Assembly: GCA_019510195.1 (NCBI GenBank)
Contig: JAEKKW010000062.1
Coordinates: 1 to 53,278, forward strand
Length of the DNA stretch: 53,278 nt
DNA from: Lysobacterales bacterium
GTDB lineage: Bacteria; Pseudomonadota; Gammaproteobacteria; Xanthomonadales; Xanthomonadaceae
Reading direction: 5' to 3'
Part shown: in pieces, positions 17,355 through 25,330 of the stretch
Layout: every line of letters starts with the position of its first letter
Numbering within the stretch: position 1 is the first letter of the stretch
Notes under the pieces: model-generated
Database searches by the model: none
What the model saw: only the letters and a program-made list of their open reading frames with translations
What the model was told of the DNA's origin: nothing
Made by a program: the position numbers and the translations under genes

Positions 17355-17952
17355 GGACGGTACTCGTGAATTGCTGGACTTTGCTGGCGGATTTGTGGCC
17401 GGGCGATGTTTCCAGGCGCGAGGCGGCGTCGGCGCCACGGCATTGGCTGCGCTGATCTTGCGTCAACGCGTTGATGCGATCACGCACGTTGCCGCCGTCA
17501 AGACCGCCGGCGAGCAGGAACGGCCCCGGTGGCGGGAACTTTGCGGCGTGCGATTGGCCGGAACCACCGTGCAGGCCGGTTTGTGCTGGCGCGGTTTCCC
17601 ACACGTAGAGATCGGCTTCGGCCATCGGTTGATCGGCACTGTCCGGCCACGGCAACAACAGTTTCAATCCGGCGGCATGGGCGTGCGTTAACGCGTTAAT
17701 GCGCTCATGGGTTGGGAGATACGGCTGGATCCAGCCGAGAGCGTGGCATTTCGCTTCCTGGATCATCGACTCGATCCTGTCACCGACAGTGACCAGCACC
17801 CCGCGCGCACCGATGCCGGCACTCGCGGATGCGAGGTCCACGCAATGACGCGGACTTGCTGGATAGCACACGAAGCCGATCAGATCGGCGTCGGCATCCA
17901 GCGCCATCCGCGCATCCTCGTTATTGGTGATGCCGCAGACCTTGGCGATCAT
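17338..17952 (-). CDS. trpF: Phosphoribosylanthranilate isomerase
   Basis: TrpF isomerises N-(5'-phosphoribosyl)anthranilate to CdRP. This 204-residue (beta/alpha)8 protein starts with AKVCGITNNEDA, where the catalytic general base is Cys6. It has IGFVCYPASPRH (usually LGFxFxxxSPR), PFLLAGGLDGGNV near the phosphate-binding end, and an end segment ADAASRLETSPGHKS, where the usual SSGVE is SRLE. The region between is rather divergent. It overlaps trpC by 4 bp upstream and trpB by 17 bp downstream. The family is certain. Activity is likely, but the altered substrate-loop residues deserve note. Confidence 0.92.
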   Translation of the reverse strand: MIAKVCGITNNEDARMALDADADLIGFVCYPASPRHCVDLASASAGIGARGVLVTVGDRIESMIQEAKCHALGWIQPYLPTHERINALTHAHAAGLKLLLPWPDSADQPMAEADLYVWETAPAQTGLHGGSGQSHAAKFPPPGPFLLAGGLDGGNVRDRINALTQDQRSQCRGADAASRLETSPGHKSASKVQQFTSTVHACTL

Positions 17953-18764
17953 CCGCGCACCTTGCACGCCTGCAGGAAAGCGGTCGGATCGTTGCTGCGC
18001 ATCAGCGCTTCGCCGATCAGCACCGCATCGAAACCCTGTGCGAATGCGGCATGTGCGTCTTCAGGCGTAGCCAGCCCCGACTCGCGGATCAGCACGGCGT
18101 CGAGGAAGGCATCGCGCAGAGGCGCGGCAGTTGGGCTGCTGATGGCGAAACTGGCGAGATCGCGCGCGTTGATGCCGACCAGCGCGGCGCGACTGTCGCG
18201 CGCGAACGGGATCTCGCCGAGTTCGTGGAGTTCCACCAGCGGTTCGAGCCCGCGTTCGCGTGCTGCGTCGGCGAAGGCGGCGGTGTGATGGCCGAGCACG
18301 CGGGCGATCAGCAGCACGGCGTCGGCTTGCGCGACGGTTGCCGCTTCGTCGAGATGGCGTGCATCCAGCACGAAGCCCTTGTACAGGCGCGGCATGCCGT
18401 AGCGCTCGGCAGCAAGGACTTCATCGGCGCTACCACGGAACAATGCCGGTTCGGCGAGGATCGAGACCGCTGCGGCGCCGCCATCGCGATAGGCCTGTAA
18501 CTGCGTATCGAAATCGCGATCCGCGGCAAATGCGCCCAGCGAGGGCGAGGCGCGCTTGAATTCGGCGATCATCGCGCCACCGTTCGCGGCCTTGGCGGTG
18601 CGCAAGGATTGTTCAAAGCGACTGCTTCTAGCGGGTTGCGACGCTGGCACGATCTTCATGTCGGCGATGCGCGCGGCCTCGCTCTCGACCACGCGTGACA
18701 GGTGTGAATCCGCCGGCAGCCGCGCATCGCGCAGGACGTCGTGCAATGACGGCAACGTGCTCAT
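17949..18764 (-). CDS. trpC: Indole-3-glycerol phosphate synthase
   Basis: TrpC closes the indole ring, converting CdRP to indole-3-glycerol phosphate. The 271 residues include the active-site strand MIAEFKRASPSLGAF (with the catalytic Lys), VSILAEPALFRGS, a second conserved Lys in LYKGFVLD, LIARVL, LVELHELGE, LVGINARDL, IRESGLATPEDA and VLIGEALMRSNDP. The ATG at 18764 was chosen because it overlaps the trpD stop by 4 bp. It is fused to neither trpF nor trpD, as in other members of this operon type. Confidence 0.95.
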   Translation of the reverse strand: MSTLPSLHDVLRDARLPADSHLSRVVESEAARIADMKIVPASQPARSSRFEQSLRTAKAANGGAMIAEFKRASPSLGAFAADRDFDTQLQAYRDGGAAAVSILAEPALFRGSADEVLAAERYGMPRLYKGFVLDARHLDEAATVAQADAVLLIARVLGHHTAAFADAARERGLEPLVELHELGEIPFARDSRAALVGINARDLASFAISSPTAAPLRDAFLDAVLIRESGLATPEDAHAAFAQGFDAVLIGEALMRSNDPTAFLQACKVRG

Positions 18765-19792
18765 GCCAGCGACTCCTGTGCCGGCAGCGGCGCGTCGAAG
18801 CCGTTTTCCAGTACGTCGCGGCATTCGCGCATCGCCGCTGGCAATGCCGACAACGACGCATTCCGGTGCAGCAGCAATCCGAGTCCCGCCTGCAGCGCGA
18901 CCGCATCGGCGACGGCGGGACGGAAATCGGAGGAGCGCGAACCATGCAGGCAGCCGCGTGCGACCGCCAGCGCCTGGGCGCGATCGTTCACCCGCAACGC
19001 ATCGCGTTGTGGTGCAGCGATGCCGAGATCGCGCGGCACCAGCACTTCGGGCGCCAACACCTTGCCATCGCGCAGTTCCAGCACGCGCGTCGGACCTTCG
19101 ATCGAAGCTTCGTCCATGCCATCGCCCTGCGCGCTCTTGCCATGGATGACGAAGCCGCGTTGCAAGCCACCCTGGGCCAGTGCGCCGGCCATCGGTTCCA
19201 GCAAGGTGTCGCGGGCGACGCCGAGAACCTGATAGGTCGGGCGCGCCGGATTCAGCAGCGGACCGAGCAGGTTGAAGATGGTTGGGATGCCGAGGCGGCG
19301 ACGGATTTCGCGCAGTCGCCCGAGTAGCGGGTGATAGGCGGGCGCGAACAGGAAGGCGAAGTTGTGATCGGAAAGATCCTGCTTCAGTTGCGCAGGCGCA
19401 CGTGCGAGATCGTAGCCGAGCGCTTCCAGCAGATCGGCGCTGCCGCAGGTCGATGTCGAGGCGCGATTGCCGTGCTTGGCGACCGGCACGCCCAGATGCG
19501 CCAGCAGCAATCCCGACAGCGTGCTGAGGTTGGCGGTGGATGCGCCGTCGCCGCCGGTGCCGCAGGTGTCGAGCACGGCGAGATCGCCGCGATCGAACGG
19601 TTGCGCTTCAGCGAGCAGGGTCGATGCGAACGCGTGCAGTTCTTCCGCACTCGGGTCGCGTTGCGCGAGCAGCGCGAGGCAGGCGCCGACCAGCAATGCG
19701 TCGGTGTCCTGGTCGACGAAGATCCGCATCAGTTCGGCGGCGGTGTCGGCCGGCAACGGGCGGATCGGGTTGTGCGAAGTGAGCAGGGTCAT
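18761..19792 (-). CDS. trpD: Anthranilate phosphoribosyltransferase
   Basis: TrpD transfers phosphoribose from PRPP to anthranilate. The 343-residue protein has the PRPP-binding motif DTCGTGGDGAST, the KHGNRASTSTCGSADLLEALG segment (usually KHGNR.vSS..GSADvLEAlG), FAPAYHPLLGRL (usually FAP.yHpa.k.v), IFNLLGPLLNPARP and the metal/PRPP DEAS motif (GMDEASIEGPT). The start at 19792 overlaps trpG by 4 bp and the stop overlaps trpC by 4 bp. No truncation seen. Confidence 0.96.
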   Translation of the reverse strand: MTLLTSHNPIRPLPADTAAELMRIFVDQDTDALLVGACLALLAQRDPSAEELHAFASTLLAEAQPFDRGDLAVLDTCGTGGDGASTANLSTLSGLLLAHLGVPVAKHGNRASTSTCGSADLLEALGYDLARAPAQLKQDLSDHNFAFLFAPAYHPLLGRLREIRRRLGIPTIFNLLGPLLNPARPTYQVLGVARDTLLEPMAGALAQGGLQRGFVIHGKSAQGDGMDEASIEGPTRVLELRDGKVLAPEVLVPRDLGIAAPQRDALRVNDRAQALAVARGCLHGSRSSDFRPAVADAVALQAGLGLLLHRNASLSALPAAMRECRDVLENGFDAPLPAQESLA

Positions 19793-20364
19793 GCGCGGAG
19801 TCCGGACAGTCGCAACACGTTGGCCAGCAGCGCCGGGCCATCGGGGGTGAGGATGCTTTCGGGATGGAATTGCACGCCCCAGCGCGGCAGCGTGCGATGT
19901 GCCATCGCCATCGGTTCTCCTGACGTACTGCATGCAGTGATCTGCCATTCCTCCGGCAGACTGGCGTCGTCGACGATCAGGCTGTGATAACGACCGACCA
20001 TCAACGGCTGCGGCAAACCGGCGAAGACGCCGGTGCCGTCGTGTTCCACCGGCGTCGCTTCGCCATGCAAGGGTTCGCGCGCATGCGTCACGCGACCGCC
20101 GCTGCCGGCAGCCAGCGCCTGCTGGCCGAGACAAACGCCGAACACCGGGATTCCGAGATCGCTGGCGGCGATGTCCATATGGATCTTGCATTCGGTGGGA
20201 TGGCCCGGTCCCGGCGACAGCACGATCAATTGCGGATTGCGCGCACGCACGCCGTCGAGGTCGATCTGGTCGAAACGCGCGACCTCGACTTCTTCACCCA
20301 GCGCCTGGAAGGCCTGCACGAGGTTGTAGGTGAAACTGTCCAGTGCATCGATCAGCAAAATCAT
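19789..20364 (-). CDS. trpG: Anthranilate synthase component II (glutamine amidotransferase)
   Basis: TrpG hydrolyses glutamine and passes ammonia to TrpE for anthranilate synthesis; in some bacteria the same protein (PabA) also serves folate synthesis. The 191-residue class I amidotransferase has the oxyanion/PGPGHP motif LSPGPGHP near residue 50, nucleophile Cys78 in GVCLGQQAL (the His usually following LG is Gln here), and the His-Glu pair in FHPESILT. It starts four bases inside the trpE stop and overlaps trpD by 4 bp. No separate pabB is seen in the window. Confidence 0.95.
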   Translation of the reverse strand: MILLIDALDSFTYNLVQAFQALGEEVEVARFDQIDLDGVRARNPQLIVLSPGPGHPTECKIHMDIAASDLGIPVFGVCLGQQALAAGSGGRVTHAREPLHGEATPVEHDGTGVFAGLPQPLMVGRYHSLIVDDASLPEEWQITACSTSGEPMAMAHRTLPRWGVQFHPESILTPDGPALLANVLRLSGLRA

Positions 20365-21749
20365 TCCGCGCCCTCCAGGGCATTCAGCGAGACACCCATC
20401 GCCGCGGCCGGGGCAGCGAGTTTGTGCAAGGTTTCGAGATATTCCTTGTGCGCGTCCGAGGCGCGGACGATGCCGGCGCCGGCCTGCAACCAGGCATGTC
20501 CGTTGGCGTACACCGCGGTGCGCAGGATCAACGCGCTGTCGAAGGTGCCGTCGGCGCCGAGCTTGATCAGCGCACCCGCATACGGACCGCGCGCGTCGCC
20601 TTCCAGTTCGGCGATGCGCTTGGCCGCACGCAATTTCGGCGCACCGCTGACGGTGCCGGCGGGAAAGCACGAGGCGAGCACATCGAGCGCATCGATGCCT
20701 TCGCGCAATTTCGCTTTCACCGTGGTGGTGAGATGCAGGACGTGACTGGTGCGTTGCAAGGCCAGCGGTTTCTCCACGTGCACGCCACCGGGCGCGGCAC
20801 AACGGCCGAGATCGTTGCGGGCGAGATCGACCAGCATCTGGTGTTCGGCGAGTTCCTTGGGATCGTTGCGCAATGCCTCGAAGCGCGTCGCGTCTTCGGC
20901 GTCGTCGTCACCGCGTGGCACGGTGCCGGCGATCGGCAAGGTTTCGGCTTCGTCACCGTTCACGCGCACCAACATTTCCGGCGACGCGCCGGCCAGCGCG
21001 AATCCGTTCCATTCCAGCAGGAAACCGTAGGGACTGGGATTGAGGCGGCGCATGCGGCGATACGCGGTGAGTGGCGACGGCGGCTGTTCGATGCGCAGGC
21101 GCTGGCTCGGCACGAGTTGGTAGACGTCGCCATCGTGGATCAGGGTTTGCGCGTTGTGGACATGCGCTTCGTAATCGGCGCGGCGCATGGTGGCGAAAAC
21201 GCGCGGCGATCCGGCATCCTCACGTGCCAGCACGGGCTGGGTGAGGGCAAGCCGCAAGGTGAGCAGGCGTTGCCGCAACGAAGCTTCATCGTCCCCCATC
21301 ACCTGCAGTTCGGCGACCTGATGGAGATGATCGAAGACGAGTGCGGCGTCGAAGCGGCGCGCCCACACCGTCGGCAGGCCGAGCGAATCGCGCTTGGGCA
21401 GTTGCAGCGTCGGCTCGTCGGCGATCACCGCCTCGAAACCGACATAGCCGGCGATGCCGACACCGACCGGCATGCGATCGCGACCCGGCGGCAGTTCCGA
21501 GGCGGCATCGAATACGCCGTCATCCGCCAGCACCGGGCCGGCGAGATCGCGCAGCGACTGCACCCAGCCGTGCGCGGGCGGAGTCATCTTCACCTCGCCA
21601 TCGCCCTGGATCAGCACGAAGCTGTGGCGACCGACGCGCTCGCCCTGGTCGGCGGATTCCAGCAGCAGGCTGGCGCCGTGGGAGCGCAGCGCCAGATAGG
21701 CGGAGAGCGGGGTGATGAGATCGGCGGGGAGTCGGTGGCGAAGCAGCAT
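20361..21749 (-). CDS. trpE: Anthranilate synthase component I
   Basis: TrpE converts chorismate plus ammonia to anthranilate and pyruvate, the first committed step to tryptophan. The 462-residue protein carries the feedback-inhibition motif LLESA at residues 29-33. The chorismate-utilising core has LNPSPYGFLLEW, SPEMLVRV, LPIAGTVPRG, DLARNDLGR, the catalytic-His region RTSHVLHL and CFPAGTVSGAPK, ending in GAGIVRASD. The ATG at 21749 lies 15 bp beyond the attenuator T-run, and the ribosome-binding site is weak (GGA). It is the first structural gene of the seven-gene operon. Expression is expected to depend on read-through of the attenuator. Confidence 0.96.
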   Translation of the reverse strand: MLLRHRLPADLITPLSAYLALRSHGASLLLESADQGERVGRHSFVLIQGDGEVKMTPPAHGWVQSLRDLAGPVLADDGVFDAASELPPGRDRMPVGVGIAGYVGFEAVIADEPTLQLPKRDSLGLPTVWARRFDAALVFDHLHQVAELQVMGDDEASLRQRLLTLRLALTQPVLAREDAGSPRVFATMRRADYEAHVHNAQTLIHDGDVYQLVPSQRLRIEQPPSPLTAYRRMRRLNPSPYGFLLEWNGFALAGASPEMLVRVNGDEAETLPIAGTVPRGDDDAEDATRFEALRNDPKELAEHQMLVDLARNDLGRCAAPGGVHVEKPLALQRTSHVLHLTTTVKAKLREGIDALDVLASCFPAGTVSGAPKLRAAKRIAELEGDARGPYAGALIKLGADGTFDSALILRTAVYANGHAWLQAGAGIVRASDAHKEYLETLHKLAAPAAAMGVSLNALEGAE

Positions 21750-21764
21750 GGGTGGGGTCCGGAT

Positions 21765-21797
21765 AAAAAAAGAGCCCGGTCGTTGCGGACCGGGCTC
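21765..21797 (-). terminator. trp attenuator: intrinsic terminator between trpL and trpE
   Basis: A perfect 10-bp inverted repeat, GAGCCCGGTC (21772-21781) and GACCGGGCTC (21788-21797), encloses a 6-nt loop. On the minus strand it is followed at once by seven T residues (21765-21771). An alternative partner exists upstream: GGCTCGGG (complement of 21840-21847) can pair over 8 bp with CCCGAGCC (complement of 21793-21800), which includes part of the terminator's first arm. The two structures exclude each other, as terminator and antiterminator do in classical trp attenuation. Confidence 0.88.
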
Positions 21798-21820
21798 GGG
21801 GATTCGGCAGGCAGGCGCGC

Positions 21821-21910
21821 TCAGGCGCCGGGCGAGTCTCCCGAGCCACGACGCCACCACCACGCGCGCTGCGTGGTCTGGAAAGCGGAGGGGGCGGGGA
21901 GATGGTGCAT
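21821..21910 (-). CDS. trpL: trp operon leader peptide with three consecutive Trp codons
   Basis: A 29-codon frame starts at ATG 21910, begins MHHLPAPSAF, contains three adjacent TGG codons (21862 down to 21854) followed by Arg-Arg, and stops with TGA at 21823-21821, 23 bases before the terminator stem. Starvation for charged tRNA-Trp should stall the ribosome at the first TGG and leave the antiterminator segment 21847-21840 free. Full translation to the stop should mask it and permit the terminator. A longer start at ATG 21928 is possible, but it lies inside the predicted promoter. No Shine-Dalgarno sequence is seen before 21910, consistent with a leaderless message. Confidence 0.85.
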   Translation of the reverse strand: MHHLPAPSAFQTTQRAWWWRRGSGDSPGA

Positions 21911-21916
21911 CGCCAC

Positions 21917-21946
21917 ATGAAACAGCATGGATGGCCGTGGTGTCAA
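21917..21946 (-). promoter_or_regulatory. Predicted trp operon promoter giving a leaderless trpL transcript
   Basis: A perfect -35 box TTGACA (minus strand, 21946-21941) is followed after 18 bp by TTTCAT (21922-21917; four of six -10 matches). Six bases then separate the -10 box from the A of the trpL ATG at 21910, which is where transcription would be expected to begin. No other convincing promoter is seen closer to trpE. Confidence 0.6.
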
Positions 21947-21983
21947 CCGGGGCGGGGACGGGCTTGAGCCGAAACCGCTGCAT

Positions 21984-21995
21984 CCCGATATCGGG
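21984..21995. repeat. 12-bp perfect palindrome in the trpL-hrpA divergent gap
   Basis: CCCGATATCGGG is a perfect palindrome, centred about 80 bp upstream of the predicted trp start and 70 bp before the hrpA start codon. It may be an operator for either gene or chance in GC-rich DNA. It does not resemble the E. coli TrpR operator. Confidence 0.3.
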
Positions 21996-22060
21996 GTGTA
22001 CGCGAGACAATGGGAGGCCGCCCGTAGTGTCCGTGCGTCTGAATTTGTTGGAATCGACCG

Positions 22061-25000
22061 TTGTCCCCCGCTGAAGCCACCCCACGACCCGAGCTGACCC
22101 AGGCCCGGCGCGCCCTCGAAGGCGCGTCGACCCGCGACCGTGGCCGTTTGCTGGGACTGCTGGCGAAGTGGCAGGCGAAGCCGAACGATGCCGCCTTGCG
22201 TGATGCCTTCACCGCGAAGTTGCAGGCCTCGATCGCAGCGCGCGAAGCCCGTGCCGTGCAATTGCCAATCGCGACGATCAATCCCGACCTGCCGATCGCC
22301 GCGCACGCCGCCGACATCGTCGAGCTGATCCGCAAGCATCAGGTCGTGGTGCTCGCCGGCGAGACCGGTTCCGGCAAGACCACGCAATTGCCGAAGCTGT
22401 GCCTGCTGGCCGGGCGCGGGCAGGCGGGGATGATCGGTTGCACCCAGCCGCGACGGATCGCCGCGCGTTCGGTGGCGCGTCGCGTCGCCGAGGAGTTGCA
22501 GGTGCCGATGGGCGGCGCGGTCGGCTATCAGGTGCGCTTCAACGACCAGGTCGGCGACGGCACCGCGATCAAGTTCATGACCGACGGCATCCTGCTGGCG
22601 GAGATCCATTCGGATCGCTGGCTGTCGCGCTACGACACCATCATCATCGACGAGGCGCACGAACGCAGCCTCAACATCGATTTCCTGCTCGGTTATCTCA
22701 GGCAGTTGCTGCCGAGGCGTCCCGACCTGAAGCTGATCGTCACGTCCGCGACCATCGACACCGCGCGTTTCGCCGAACATTTCGGCGGTGCGCCGGTGGT
22801 GGAGGTGGAAGGGCGCACCTATCCAGTGGAGATCCGTCATCGCCCGTTGGAAGGTGAAGGCGAAGAGGGCGGTGAACGCACGGTGCTGGATGGCATCGTC
22901 GCCGCCTGCGACGAGATCACCCGCGAGAATCCGCTGGGCGACACCCTGATCTTCCTGCCGGGCGAACGCGAGATCCGCGACGCCCACCAGGCGCTGGAAC
23001 GACGCAAGTACCGCAGCACCGAAGTGGTGCCGCTGTACGCGCGGCTGTCGGCCAAGGATCAGGACAAGGTGTTCCAGCCGGGCGTCAAGCGACGCATCGT
23101 GCTCGCCACCAACGTCGCCGAGACTTCGCTGACGGTGCCGCGCATCCGCTACGTGGTCGATCCCGGCTTCGCGCGTGTGAAACGCTATAGCCCGCGCCAG
23201 AAACTCGATCGCCTGCATATCGAAGCGATCTCGCAGGCCAGCGCCAACCAGCGCGCCGGTCGTTGTGGTCGCGTCGCCGATGGCGTGTGCATCCGCCTGT
23301 ACTCCGAGGCCGATTCCGCTTCGCGCGCCGAGTTCACCGATCCGGAAATCCGTCGTTCCGCGCTGGCCGGCGTGATCCTGCGCATGCTGAGCATCGGACT
23401 CGGCGAGATCGAAAATTTCCCGTTCCTGGAGCCGCCCGATCCGCGCGCGATCGCCGATGGCTGGCAGCAGTTGACGGAACTCGGCGCGATCGATGTGCAT
23501 CGCAAGCTGACCGCGATCGGCAAGCAGATGGCGAGGTTGCCGGTTGACGTCAAGCTGTCGCGCATGCTGATCGCCGCGCACGCGCACGGCTGCCTGCACG
23601 AGATGCTGGCGATCGCGAGTTTCCTCGGCATCGCGGATCCGCGCGAACGCCCTGCCGATGCGCGCGCCGCCGCCGATAACGCACATGCGCAATTCGCCGA
23701 TCCCAAGTCGGAATTCGCCGGCATCTGCAACCTGTGGGAGGCCTATCGCGTCGCCCACGAGGAGATGAGCCAGTCGCAGTTGCGTCGCTGGGCCGAGAAG
23801 AATTTCCTCGGATTCCTGCGCCTGCGCGAATGGCGCGAACTGCATCGCCAGTTGAAGTTGCAGTGCGCTGATCTTGGCTGGCCGGACGAGCCGAACGAGA
23901 AGGGCGTCGATTACGCCAATCTTCATCGCGCATTGATCGCCGGATTGCCGACCCAGATCGGCCATCTGGCCGAGCGCGGAATATACGAAGGCCCGCGCGG
24001 CCGTCGCTTCCAGCTGTTCCCCGGTTCGGTACTGGCCAGGAAACCACCATCGTGGCTGCTGTCGGCCACCCTGCTCGATACCGAAAGAGTGTGGGCGATC
24101 ACCAATGCCGCGATCGAACCCGACTGGGTGATCGCCGAACTGCCGCACCTGCTGGCGCGTCGCCATCACGATCCGCATTGGTCGCGCGCGCAGGGGCGCG
24201 TACTCGGCAGCGAGCAGATCAGCCTGTTCGGACTGGTGCTGGCGCCGAAGAAGCCGGTGCACTACGGCGCGTTGTATCCGGAAGAATCGCGGGCGATCTT
24301 CGTGCGCGATGGATTGGTGACTGGCGAAATCAATACCCGCAGTGGTTTCCTCGCCCGCAATCTGCGCACGCTGGAACTGGCGAAGGAAGAGGAAGCCAAG
24401 CAGCGCCGCGCCGGGCTGGTGGTGGACGAAGACTGGCAGGCGCGCTGGTATCTCGACCGCCTGCCGCCGCATGTCCACAACGCGCAGGCGCTGGATGCGT
24501 GGTGGAAGTCGCTGTCGAAGGAGGCGCAGGCCGCGCTGGAATGGTCGCGCGATGACCTGCTGGTCGTCGATGAAACCGATGCCGCGCGCTTTCCGCCGTA
24601 CCTGGCGATCGGCGACGTGCGGTTGGCGGTGCGTTACCGCTTCGAACCCGGCGCGATCGACGATGGCATGACGCTGGCGGTACCGCTGCACCTGCTCAAC
24701 GCGCTGGACGAGGCGAAGCTGTCGTGGCTGGCGCCGGGTTTCGTGCAGGACAAGGCGACCGCGCTGATCAAGTCGCTGCCGAAGATCCTGCGGCGCAATT
24801 TCGTGCCGGCGCCGGATTTCGGCCGCGCTTTCGCCGAAGCGCATAGCGAACCGGAGGCGGACGCGCTGGTATCGACATTGGCGCGCTTCCTCGGGCGATT
24901 GTCGGGCGTCGAGGTGTCGGCCATCGATTTCGACGAGGCCGCCATCGAGCCGCATCTGCGCATGAACCTGAAATTGCAGGACGTCGATCCTGATGGAAAG

Positions 25001-25330
25001 CCGGGAAAGAACGTGATTGCCAGTTCGCGTGATCTTGTCGATTTGCGGGCGAAGTTCGGCGCGCGGGCGCAACGTGCGTTCGCCGGGCGTGCCGCGAAGG
25101 ACCTTGCGCGTTCGGGACTGACATCATGTCGAAGGCGCGCGCCGATTGTTGCGACTGGCATTGGCGGACAAGCTGAAGCAGGCGCGCCGCCAGTTGCCGG
25201 TGCAGGCGAAAACGGCGCTGCTCTACGCTGCGATCGAATCGTCGGCGCCACGCATTGGCGTGAAGACCACCGAGGGCGATCGCCTGCGCGAGGATCTGGT
25301 CGAGGGCGCGTTCGCCGCGTTGTCGAATGA
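22061..25330 (+). CDS. hrpA: ATP-dependent RNA helicase HrpA, truncated by internal loss and frameshift
   Basis: HrpA is a DEAH-box RNA helicase. The start is TTG 22061. Helicase motifs are intact: Walker A AGETGSGKT (residues 99-107), GCTQPRR, DEAHERS, SATIDT, LIFLPGEREI, ATNVAETSLTVP and QRAGRCGR. The HA2, OB-fold and start of the DUF3418 region follow normally to about base 25120 (ARSGLTS). Homologous sequence then jumps. About 50 residues present in E. coli HrpA (from the HIWSFGELPE region to about NGLRRLL) are missing, and the remainder continues in another frame. The frame as written goes on with ~70 unrelated residues to the stop at 25330. The helicase core is complete, so residual activity is possible. 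It diverges from trpL. Confidence 0.85.
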   Translation: MSPAEATPRPELTQARRALEGASTRDRGRLLGLLAKWQAKPNDAALRDAFTAKLQASIAAREARAVQLPIATINPDLPIAAHAADIVELIRKHQVVVLAGETGSGKTTQLPKLCLLAGRGQAGMIGCTQPRRIAARSVARRVAEELQVPMGGAVGYQVRFNDQVGDGTAIKFMTDGILLAEIHSDRWLSRYDTIIIDEAHERSLNIDFLLGYLRQLLPRRPDLKLIVTSATIDTARFAEHFGGAPVVEVEGRTYPVEIRHRPLEGEGEEGGERTVLDGIVAACDEITRENPLGDTLIFLPGEREIRDAHQALERRKYRSTEVVPLYARLSAKDQDKVFQPGVKRRIVLATNVAETSLTVPRIRYVVDPGFARVKRYSPRQKLDRLHIEAISQASANQRAGRCGRVADGVCIRLYSEADSASRAEFTDPEIRRSALAGVILRMLSIGLGEIENFPFLEPPDPRAIADGWQQLTELGAIDVHRKLTAIGKQMARLPVDVKLSRMLIAAHAHGCLHEMLAIASFLGIADPRERPADARAAADNAHAQFADPKSEFAGICNLWEAYRVAHEEMSQSQLRRWAEKNFLGFLRLREWRELHRQLKLQCADLGWPDEPNEKGVDYANLHRALIAGLPTQIGHLAERGIYEGPRGRRFQLFPGSVLARKPPSWLLSATLLDTERVWAITNAAIEPDWVIAELPHLLARRHHDPHWSRAQGRVLGSEQISLFGLVLAPKKPVHYGALYPEESRAIFVRDGLVTGEINTRSGFLARNLRTLELAKEEEAKQRRAGLVVDEDWQARWYLDRLPPHVHNAQALDAWWKSLSKEAQAALEWSRDDLLVVDETDAARFPPYLAIGDVRLAVRYRFEPGAIDDGMTLAVPLHLLNALDEAKLSWLAPGFVQDKATALIKSLPKILRRNFVPAPDFGRAFAEAHSEPEADALVSTLARFLGRLSGVEVSAIDFDEAAIEPHLRMNLKLQDVDPDGKPGKNVIASSRDLVDLRAKFGARAQRAFAGRAAKDLARSGLTSCRRRAPIVATGIGGQAEAGAPPVAGAGENGAALRCDRIVGATHWREDHRGRSPARGSGRGRVRRVVE

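Noticed and set aside
21911-25072. Very long minus-strand open frame opposite hrpA that runs into trpL
   Set aside because: Only its last 29 codons (trpL) make sense. The rest is antisense to conserved helicase motifs and shows no protein family.
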